A stretch of DNA of 64,000 nucleotides from PALSA-1353 sp036267155 (GTDB lineage Bacteria > Planctomycetota > Phycisphaerae > Tepidisphaerales > Tepidisphaeraceae): positions 57,741 to 121,740 of the forward strand of contig DATAWP010000034.1 in NCBI GenBank assembly GCA_036267155.1. Direction: 5' to 3'. A program made the position numbers and the translations under genes. Below are positions 24,467-31,416 of the stretch, one piece after another (position 1 is the stretch's first letter; each line of letters opens with the position of its first letter). Under the pieces are notes generated by a model. The model was not told where the DNA came from. It made no database searches and saw only the letters and a program-made list of their open reading frames with translations.

Positions 24467-24729
24467 GTATTTGTTATCGCTCGCAGCCGGGATAGGGCGG
24501 CATTGTATTGTTCTCTCGTCGGAAAGTCTTCCGTGACGTTATGCCTCTTGAGAACCGCCTCGGTTTCAAGCCGATCCAAACCCAGCGCCTGCGAAAATTC
24601 GTGGTGGGTGAGCTTGTCCTGACGGTAGAGTTCAACCAGCGCGGCTTCCTTTGCAGCCTGTTCGAGATTGCCCAACTCCCGACGAAGGCTTTGCTCAATC
24701 GACGTTGGCAAATCGAATGTTATCGACAT
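24463..24729 (-). CDS. UPF0175 family antitoxin
   Basis: This 88-residue protein starts with a short strand (SITFDLPTSIEQSL) and has a helical UPF0175 core: LYRQDKLTHHEFSQALGLDRLETEAVLKRH. It precedes and overlaps the DUF3368 toxin gene, and so is likely to neutralise the toxin and repress the pair. Confidence 0.87.
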   Translation of the reverse strand: MSITFDLPTSIEQSLRRELGNLEQAAKEAALVELYRQDKLTHHEFSQALGLDRLETEAVLKRHNVTEDFPTREQYNAALSRLRAITNT

Positions 24730-24778
24730 AGGCTTTCTCCCGAGGGATATAGTTTACCATTCAATCGTCGGCGTGGCG

Positions 24779-26212
24779 CTACGTCCCCAAATCATTTGCA
24801 CCCGTCGCCGGCTCCTGCGCCGGCGGCTTTGGGTCGACGGGCGGCGTGAATTCCGTCTTCTTCCGCCGCGGCGGACGCCGGCCCTGTTTCACATCCTCCT
24901 CTAATTGCGCTTTTCGTCGCAAAATGTGATGGTAGTGCTGGGCGAATCGATGGGCCTCGTCGCGGATGTATTGCAGGAGCCGCAGAGCCGGGTTGTTGCG
25001 CGCCAGCCGCACCGGCTCGGAACGGGCCTGGATGTAGACCAGTTCCTCCTTTTTGGCCAATGAAATCACCATCGGCGGCTTCACGTTCATCGTCTTGAAA
25101 ACGTCCATGGCCGCGTGAAGCTGGCCCAGGCCGCCGTCGATCAGAATGACATCGGGGAACAATTCGTTGCTGGCCCCGGCTTCGCGATATCGGCGGCTGA
25201 CGACTTCCTGGATGCTCAAATAATCGTTGTTCCCCTGGCCGTGCTTGATCTTGTACCGGCGATAGCAGTCCTTGAACGGGACGCCGTCGATGAAGCAGAC
25301 CTTGCTGCCGACCGTTTCCCCGCCCTGAAGATGAGCGATGTCAATTCCTTCAACGATCCTCGGCGGCTCGGGCAGAGACAGAACTTCCTGCAATTTCTCC
25401 ATCCCCTCCTTGGGATCGGTGACGAACGCCTCGGGCTGCCAATATTCCTGCTCGCCCTTGCCCGCCCGCTGGCCCAGGGCGGTCAGGGCTTTAATCTCAT
25501 CGCGCAAGCGGGCGGCAAGCTCAAAATTCAGATCTTTGCTGGCCTGGAGCATTTCCTTTTCCATCGTGTGAAGGACGGTTTTTTTATCGCCGTCGAGGAA
25601 ACGAATCAGCCGGCCGATGTCGGAGCGGTAGGTTTCACGGGAAATCTTGGCGGCGCAGGGAGCCGTGCATTGCTTGATCGGATAGAGCAAGCAGGGACGG
25701 AAGAATCGGCGATTGTCGTCCGATTCGGAAATCTCCAAATGGCAGGTGCGAAATTTGAACGCCTTCTGAAGCAGCGTGACCGCTTCCTTGAGCGAATGGA
25801 CGCTGGTGAAGGGGCCATAGAGTTTCACGCCTTCGCTCAGCGGCTGTCGCGTGACGTAAACGCCGGGGAACTCCTCGCCGGTGGTGATCATGAGATAGGG
25901 AAACGTCTTGTCATCCAGTAGTCGGGCGTTGTAACGCGGCTGGATGTCCTTGATGAGCCGGTTCTCGGCCAGAAGCGCTTCCACCTCGCTGTCGGTTTGG
26001 ATGACTTCGAAATCAACGATCTGGTCGATCAGGCCGGACTTTTTGAATTCCAGCCGGGTTCCCGCCTGGAAGTAACTGCCGACGCGATCGCGCAGGCTGG
26101 CGGACTTGCCGACGTAAATGACCCGGCCCTTGTCATCCTTCATGAGGTAGACGCCGGGGGATTTCGGCAGGCCCCTGGCTTTCTCGGCGAGTTTTTCGAG
26201 GCGATCGTGCAT
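24779..26212 (-). CDS. uvrC: UvrC-type excinuclease lacking the C-terminal HhH domain
   Basis: UvrC makes the two incisions in nucleotide excision repair. The 477-residue protein has an N-terminal GIY-YIG nuclease (SPGVYLM with VIYVGK, and Glu in EVEALLAENRLIK), a UVR motif (SKDLNFELAARLRDEI) that binds UvrB, and the RNase H-like second nuclease (DIAHLQGG, LIDGGLGQL, DEAHRFA). The usual tandem helix-hairpin-helix DNA-binding end is absent. Instead there is a basic, Pro-rich tail, PPRRKKTEFTPPVDPKPPAQ, so the protein is about 120 residues shorter than E. coli UvrC. The Met at 26212 matches family starts; the longer in-frame reading runs through an intergenic hairpin. Confidence 0.92.
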   Translation of the reverse strand: MHDRLEKLAEKARGLPKSPGVYLMKDDKGRVIYVGKSASLRDRVGSYFQAGTRLEFKKSGLIDQIVDFEVIQTDSEVEALLAENRLIKDIQPRYNARLLDDKTFPYLMITTGEEFPGVYVTRQPLSEGVKLYGPFTSVHSLKEAVTLLQKAFKFRTCHLEISESDDNRRFFRPCLLYPIKQCTAPCAAKISRETYRSDIGRLIRFLDGDKKTVLHTMEKEMLQASKDLNFELAARLRDEIKALTALGQRAGKGEQEYWQPEAFVTDPKEGMEKLQEVLSLPEPPRIVEGIDIAHLQGGETVGSKVCFIDGVPFKDCYRRYKIKHGQGNNDYLSIQEVVSRRYREAGASNELFPDVILIDGGLGQLHAAMDVFKTMNVKPPMVISLAKKEELVYIQARSEPVRLARNNPALRLLQYIRDEAHRFAQHYHHILRRKAQLEEDVKQGRRPPRRKKTEFTPPVDPKPPAQEPATGANDLGT

Positions 26213-26276
26213 AGATAGAGATAAAAGCAGCTTGTGGATTGTATGCGCGGGAAAGGGAATTAAAATTCGATTGGAA

Positions 26277-26335
26277 GTACAAGTTGCAAGCGCAAGTGGC
26301 AGGTAATCTATCCAACTTGCACTTGCAACTTGTAC
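26277..26335. repeat. Large inverted repeat upstream of hisA
   Basis: The left arm (26277-26299) begins GTACAAGTTGCAAG and the right arm (26312-26335) ends CTTGCAACTTGTAC. They pair over 22 of 24 positions around a 12-base loop. The hairpin lies in the short divergent gap between uvrC and hisA and ends 9 bp before the hisA ATG, so it can form in either transcript. It resembles a REP-type palindromic unit or a leader control element. Confidence 0.75.
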
Positions 26336-26344
26336 TCGCAACTT

Positions 26345-27073
26345 ATGTCACTGATTGTCGTTCCCAGCATCGATCTCCGCGGCGGACGGGTGGTTCGCCT
26401 GCAACAGGGGGATTACGCGCGGCAGATCGACTACGAGGTCGATCCGGTCGCAACCGCTCGGTCTTTCGCAGCGGCCGGGGCCACGTGGATGCACGTCGTC
26501 GATCTCGACGGCGCCAAGGAAGGGCGCCCGGTGCAGACGGAGATGATTTCACGTTTGTCCGCGGCGGCCGGCGTGGCGGTGCAGGCAGGCGGGGGCATTC
26601 GCCAGCGCCAGGACATCGACCGGCTTCTGGAAGCAGGCGTTCGGCGCATCGTCGTGGGAACCAAGGCGATGGAGGACTGGCCGTGGTTCAATTCACTGGC
26701 TCATGAGGCGAAATACGCCGGACGCATCGTGCTGGCCGTGGATGCGAAAGAGGGAGTGATCGCCGTGCGCGGGTGGACGCAGACATCGTCGCGCTCGGCG
26801 GTTGACGTGGCCAAAGAGGTGAGCGATTGGCCATTGGCGGGAATTTTATATACCGACGTGGCCAAGGACGGAATGCTCCAGGGTCCGAATCTTCAGCAGA
26901 CCCGGGCCGTGGCTGAGGCGGGAAAGGTTCCCGTCATCGCCAGCGGAGGCGTCGGCAGCATTGAACACATTCGGCAACTCAAGCAATTGCCCGTCTGGGG
27001 CGTCATCGTGGGCCGAAGTTTGTATGAAGGGAAGGTGGACTTGGCGGAGGCGATACGGGCGGCTTCCGAATAA
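26345..27073 (+). CDS. hisA: ProFAR isomerase of histidine biosynthesis
   Basis: HisA is the (beta-alpha)8 enzyme that isomerises the aminoaldose ProFAR to the aminoketose PRFAR. The 242-residue protein has the first catalytic Asp in VVPSIDLRGG, the conserved VVDLDGAKEG, QAGGGIR, the second acid in LAVDAKEG, and the phosphate loops IASGGVGS and VVGRSLYEG. The ATG at 26345 starts family similarity; a TTG at 26330 would fall in the hairpin. No good Shine-Dalgarno is visible. It stands apart from other his genes. Confidence 0.95.
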   Translation: MSLIVVPSIDLRGGRVVRLQQGDYARQIDYEVDPVATARSFAAAGATWMHVVDLDGAKEGRPVQTEMISRLSAAAGVAVQAGGGIRQRQDIDRLLEAGVRRIVVGTKAMEDWPWFNSLAHEAKYAGRIVLAVDAKEGVIAVRGWTQTSSRSAVDVAKEVSDWPLAGILYTDVAKDGMLQGPNLQQTRAVAEAGKVPVIASGGVGSIEHIRQLKQLPVWGVIVGRSLYEGKVDLAEAIRAASE

Positions 27074-27200
27074 GTATCATTTGACGGCGAAATGGCCGAC
27101 GAGAATACGAATGCACGATCGCGCGACGGGCCAGGTCGAATCATCGTCGGGCGCATCGATTTCCACATGCGTCATTCAACTTATATTTTAAGGAGATATC

Positions 27201-27614
27201 ATGATCGTAAACCCATATCTGTCTTTCGACGGTCGTTGTGATGAAGCGATCGAATTCTACAAGAGCGCGGTGGGCGCGGAAGTAACCGTGCTCATGCGTT
27301 TTAAAGACATGCCAAAATCGTGCTCGGAAACCGGCCCCACGCCGGGCACCGAGAATAAGGTCATGCACGCCGCCCTGCGCATCGGGGACTCGACGGTATT
27401 TGCATCCGACGGCCGCTGCTCGGGTCAGGCAAAGTTCAGTGGGATTTGCCTCTCGTTGGCCGCGCCGAATGACGCCCAAGCCGAGAGACTGTTCAACGCC
27501 CTGGCGAGCGGCGGCAAGGTCAGCATGCCGCTGGGCAAGACATTTTTTTCTTCAAACTTCGGCATGCTTACCGACCGCTTTGGCGTCCCCTGGATGGTTC
27601 TCGTGCAGGCTTGA
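27201..27614 (+). CDS. PhnB-like VOC/glyoxalase-superfamily protein
   Basis: This 137-residue protein begins MIVNPYLSFDGRCDEAIEFY and ends with a FGMLTDRFGVPWMVLVQ segment, both hallmarks of the PhnB branch of the vicinal oxygen chelate superfamily. These members mostly lack the glyoxalase metal ligands and their function is often unknown. A near-perfect ribosome binding site AAGGAGATAT precedes the ATG. Confidence 0.88.
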   Translation: MIVNPYLSFDGRCDEAIEFYKSAVGAEVTVLMRFKDMPKSCSETGPTPGTENKVMHAALRIGDSTVFASDGRCSGQAKFSGICLSLAAPNDAQAERLFNALASGGKVSMPLGKTFFSSNFGMLTDRFGVPWMVLVQA

Positions 27615-27707
27615 TCGACGAGGAATTTCCGGATCGCGCAAGGGAAGCGTCGAAATTCGGCCGGTGCTGGAGATCGGCGGACTGCCGACGGACCAAGCCG
27701 TCATCGC

Positions 27708-29180
27708 TTATCGATCGGCCATCGCCGTGCGAATCACCGGCGGCGGGGAATTGAACAGATCGTGCAGGGCGGAGATGGCTGTGTATTTGCTGTATCCGCC
27801 GGCGGGCATGGGGTCGGTGGCGCCAATCAATGACACGACGATGCTGAAGGCCAATAGCAGACCGGCGAGGGCCCAGGCCGGGGCGCGATGCGGGCGGCGG
27901 AGCCAGGCGCCGGACCAGAAGAAAAGGAACGGCAGGAAAACGATCAACCAGGGAGTGCCAAAGGCGGCGGCGGATGCGCCGTAGTGGATCATGGAAAAGC
28001 CGAGGATGCCGATCAGTGCCGCGATGGCGGCGTCGGCGGCGAGAACCTTGGTGGTGAGCGGCCAATGCCGGTGCATGACCGCAAACATGCCGGCAATGCC
28101 GAGGACGACAACCGGGAAGTGAACCAGAAGGCCGTGATCGCCGAGAAGGGTCCAGGCGAAGCTGCTGATCCCGCGCTCAACTTTTTGCCAGAATGTGGGC
28201 GGCGGAGGATTGGCATCGGGATCGTCGGCCAGATCGGATGCCGCATACAAACCGGGTTCATCGGGAGAAGCGTCAACGGCCGGCTCGTCGATGCGGAGAC
28301 GGCGATGAATGGCCAGTTCGGGGTGCATCGCTCCCGGCAATATATTTCCGGTCAGCGGAACGGTCAGGGAGGCATGGAGCAGGATGGGCGGTATGACACC
28401 GATGAGATAGAGCAGGACGCCGCCGACGCGGAGCGCGGTCGGCAGACGCATGACGGGAATGACGACTAGGAAAAGCAGCAGAAATACCGAAGCGGACAAG
28501 TCAATGGTGGCGGCCAGCGCGGCGCAGAATCCGGCCAGAACCAGCCATCTTCCGCCGCGGGAGGGGGTTTCGCTGGCGACAAGATGAACCATACATCCGG
28601 CAGCGGCCAGCACCAGGACGGCGGCGGGGACATGCGCGTTGAGGACAACGGCATAGCTGATTAATCCGGTTCCGAAAACGACGGCGGCCGCCAGCGCGGT
28701 GCGCCACTGGCGGGGAAGCTCGAAAATCCGGCCCATGCGGTAAACCAGCCCGGCTGCGCCGGCAACTGGCAACGTCACACCAAGCAGCGTCAGCAGATAG
28801 GGCACAAGAACCGAATTGTCCTGAAGGCGAAAACCCATCCAATTCAGAACCCAAGCCGGGCCGCTGAGCAGAAACGCCAGCATCGGCGGTTGATCGCTGT
28901 AGAGCCGGCCCCTGACCGCCATCACGTTGGGGGACGGAATGAACAGGCTGGAGTTGATGGCCAGGCGGTTGGCGAGGGGACCGGAATCGGCACTGTGCTG
29001 AACCAGCGCGGAGATGGTTGCGAGTCTGAGCTGCTCATCGCCCGATGCCTGACCTGGATGGCGAAGGGGTCGGAGCAGCGGCAGACAAAACAGCAGCACC
29101 AAAATCGGCGTCGCCAAGGCCCATGGCCTAACATACGGCCGGCCAGGACGAGGGCGAAGATGCGCCAATAGGGATGCCAT
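27708..29180 (-). CDS. Polytopic membrane protein, GT-C-like
   Basis: This protein of about 490 residues has roughly ten to twelve hydrophobic segments and one long hydrophilic loop (near residues 290-345 containing DEPAVDASPDEPG). The luminal-type sequence GRLYSDQPPMLAFLLSGPAW near residue 95 resembles the region after the catalytic acid in GT-C lipid-sugar glycosyltransferases such as ArnT/PMT-like proteins. Overall similarity is too weak to assert an activity. An ATG at 29180 is preferred to a GTG nine codons upstream. It is followed downstream only by the convergent VOC gene. Confidence 0.7.
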   Translation of the reverse strand: MASLLAHLRPRPGRPYVRPWALATPILVLLFCLPLLRPLRHPGQASGDEQLRLATISALVQHSADSGPLANRLAINSSLFIPSPNVMAVRGRLYSDQPPMLAFLLSGPAWVLNWMGFRLQDNSVLVPYLLTLLGVTLPVAGAAGLVYRMGRIFELPRQWRTALAAAVVFGTGLISYAVVLNAHVPAAVLVLAAAGCMVHLVASETPSRGGRWLVLAGFCAALAATIDLSASVFLLLFLVVIPVMRLPTALRVGGVLLYLIGVIPPILLHASLTVPLTGNILPGAMHPELAIHRRLRIDEPAVDASPDEPGLYAASDLADDPDANPPPPTFWQKVERGISSFAWTLLGDHGLLVHFPVVVLGIAGMFAVMHRHWPLTTKVLAADAAIAALIGILGFSMIHYGASAAAFGTPWLIVFLPFLFFWSGAWLRRPHRAPAWALAGLLLAFSIVVSLIGATDPMPAGGYSKYTAISALHDLFNSPPPVIRTAMADR

Positions 29181-29229
29181 TAATAAGCCCGCGGTGCTAC
29201 ACACCACCGCTAAATGAAGGTCGTTCCGA

Positions 29230-30027
29230 TCAATACACTTTTAAAAACTGCACGAAATTCCGCAGAATCAGCTCGCCCTGGCGAGCGTAGCGGGGGTAAT
29301 ACTTCGCCATATCCTGACGAATCTTTCTCTCCCCGTCGAGGCCGTGAACCTTGACGATGTCCTGCCGCCCGGCGGCCACGACCGCCTCAATGTCCGGCTC
29401 GGTGAACTCAAAATGATATTGAAACCCAAATAGCCGACTTTTGAAACGGAAAGCCTGGTTTTTGCACAGCCGGCTGGAGCTTAACAGGGCGCTCCCAGAC
29501 GGGAAATTTGGAGGCGGTGGATTGGATGGCGCCGGTAAACGCGGCAAATCAAAGGTGTCGTAATGCCAATGGAACATCATTGATCCATCGGTCAATCCCA
29601 TGACGATCGGTTCGGTACCGCCGGGAAAGGGGAAATTCACCGGCCCCCAGCCTAACTCCGGCATCGGTATGGGAGGGTCCTCCGGCTTCGCGCCCGGCTT
29701 GGTATTGGGATACACCTTTGCCCCAGCCCCGTGAGCCAGAAGCTGCGCCCCCAGACAGATTCCCAGCACGGGCCGGTCGGCGGCGATGAACCGCTTGATG
29801 ACTTCCACTTCCGGGGCCAGATAAGGATATTTGGGATTACCGATCTCGCTGACGTCCATGGGACCGCCCAGAAGGATCAGGACTCGCACCTCATCCAGAT
29901 CGGTAGGGACTTCATCACCCTGGTAAAGGCGTCGAAGCTGGATGGGGATTCCATAATCGCGAAAAACCGGCACGATTCGCCCGGGCCCTTCGGACGCGGC
30001 ATGCTGCAGAATGACGGCACTGCTCAT
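29230..30027 (-). CDS. Class I glutamine amidotransferase-like protein
   Basis: This 265-residue protein has the triad-type glutaminase fold: the oxyanion LLGGPMDV strand, nucleophile Cys91 in LGICLGAQLLAHGAG, and the His/Glu pair in GFQYHFEF. It looks like stand-alone GMP-synthase-like amidotransferases, which transfer ammonia to unknown acceptors or hydrolyse gamma-glutamyl bonds. An insert rich in Pro (about residues 185-200) interrupts the region before the His. Its start overlaps the stop of the upstream ASCH gene by 4 bp. Confidence 0.88.
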   Translation of the reverse strand: MSSAVILQHAASEGPGRIVPVFRDYGIPIQLRRLYQGDEVPTDLDEVRVLILLGGPMDVSEIGNPKYPYLAPEVEVIKRFIAADRPVLGICLGAQLLAHGAGAKVYPNTKPGAKPEDPPIPMPELGWGPVNFPFPGGTEPIVMGLTDGSMMFHWHYDTFDLPRLPAPSNPPPPNFPSGSALLSSSRLCKNQAFRFKSRLFGFQYHFEFTEPDIEAVVAAGRQDIVKVHGLDGERKIRQDMAKYYPRYARQGELILRNFVQFLKVY

Positions 30028-30497
30028 AGAGGAAACAATGATCCGCTTTGTCGGACGGCCTTGTCAAGGTCGGCCCGAATCCGACGCGCCAGGCGGCGGC
30101 GGGCGGTTTTTCTGCGAATAGCGGCTGGGGTCGGTCTATCCGAAGCGGTTTTCATCGGAGATTTGGGGGTAACGGGCGAGCTGGGGGAGGCCAATTCCGC
30201 CAGTTCAAACGCCACCCGATACCAAAATCGGCCGTCGGTGTCGTGGTTCGGATAAATCTCTCGCAAGGTGTTCATCAAGCTTTTCAGGGAAGCGAAACCG
30301 TCGGTTTTGGCGTCGGCCAAGGTCAGGTCGCTCTGCTCGATGCGCTGGCAGGAAAGAATTTTCAGCCATCCCACGCCGGGGACAAACGCCCGGGAGCCTG
30401 GATGTAATCTGGCATACTTCCATCGCCGGAGAGTGGTCGTTTTTGTTCCCCGGCGGATAGAATCGACGAACTGCTTTTTGAATAAAAGCTGAGGCAT
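30024..30497 (-). CDS. ASCH-domain protein
   Basis: This 157-residue protein starts with a beta-barrel ASCH domain (MPQLLFKKQFVDSIRRGTKT, followed by TTLRRW and LKILSCQRIEQSDLT), a PUA-related fold thought to bind RNA or nucleosides. The C-terminal 55 residues are a very basic helix (AIRRKTARRRLARRIRADL). The start at 30497 is fixed by a GGAGGT site. It is translationally coupled to the glutamine amidotransferase. Confidence 0.85.
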   Translation of the reverse strand: MPQLLFKKQFVDSIRRGTKTTTLRRWKYARLHPGSRAFVPGVGWLKILSCQRIEQSDLTLADAKTDGFASLKSLMNTLREIYPNHDTDGRFWYRVAFELAELASPSSPVTPKSPMKTASDRPTPAAIRRKTARRRLARRIRADLDKAVRQSGSLFPL

Positions 30498-30541
30498 TGC
30501 ACCTCCGACCCTCACGTTTGGTCTCTTATATCGGTTGCGTA

Positions 30542-31081
30542 TTAATGGCCGATGAGTTTCAGTTGCCGTAGGATAATAATCAGCACCAGAACGGCAGCAA
30601 TACCCAGAAGCCAAAAGAGCTGTTTTTTGTCCAGTTCGTGATGGGCGTGCGTCTTAACGGGGCTGAGGCGGCGCTGCTCTTTTGCCTCTTCCTTTCGACG
30701 GGAACGGCAGGAGCCGCAAATTCGCTTGTCTTCATATTCATAGAGTCCCGCTTCCGGCACCACGCGTCCGCAATCGGCGCATTTAACCCCCTGCGGTGCG
30801 GTGGCGGCCTTGTCGGCTTTGTGACATTTGTAACACCAATAACCCCGGCTATCGCGCAGGCGTTTTTTGCCGGCCAAGTCCTTGCCGCATTTGCAGCAGA
30901 CCTTTGCCGGCACCACGGCCTTGTCCACGAAGGTATCGCCGCTGGCGGATTGTTCTTCGGGGGCCTTTAACTCATCACTGGCGGGCGGCTGGTTCGTAAA
31001 ACACGTGCAGGCTCGGCCCCGGTCGGAACTGTCTCCCCCAATGATGCCTCCACATTCTGGACAAATCAGATCGTTGGACAT
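30542..31081 (-). CDS. Tail-anchored multi-zinc-ribbon protein
   Basis: This 179-residue protein carries three Cys clusters. These are CPECGG at residues 7-12, with CTC further on; CCKCGKDL with CYKC around 62-86; and CADCGR with CGSC around 100-125. A charged linker follows, then a single C-terminal hydrophobic helix (about 155-173, LFWLLGIAAVLVLIIIL). It should be cytoplasmic and held in the membrane by its tail. I do not recognise the family or function. Confidence 0.75.
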   Translation of the reverse strand: MSNDLICPECGGIIGGDSSDRGRACTCFTNQPPASDELKAPEEQSASGDTFVDKAVVPAKVCCKCGKDLAGKKRLRDSRGYWCYKCHKADKAATAPQGVKCADCGRVVPEAGLYEYEDKRICGSCRSRRKEEAKEQRRLSPVKTHAHHELDKKQLFWLLGIAAVLVLIIILRQLKLIGH

Positions 31082-31416
31082 GGGATTGGTCGGTGCTGTC
31101 TCCTGGTTTAATTGTAGATCATGTCCCCAAAACCTCGCCGCAGCGAAGCAATTATTTCCTTAATCGCTCATCGGACATGATGTTATAGTAAGCAGCCTGG
31201 CGATAAACCTTGATTCCGTGCCCTGTCGCGACGATTGTGGCCGAGTTTTTCAGCCAACCCCAGCCGGGCGTCGATGAAGAAAACGAACGTTTCGGCACGG
31301 ATCGCCCTTGAGTTGGAAAGAGCGTATGCGCGCGTTAAGCTTATCTGCACGATAATGTTGTGTGAAGGCCTACAATTAGTCGTTCCTCTGAATGCTGAGG
31401 CATGCGGACTTGATTT
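31082..31416. other. Intergenic region upstream of sucA
   Basis: The 335 bp between the zinc-ribbon gene and sucA are divergent promoter space. No gene, strong hairpin or convincing sigma-70 promoter was recognised. Weak -35-like TTGAGT near 31311 has no well-spaced -10 box. Confidence 0.4.
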
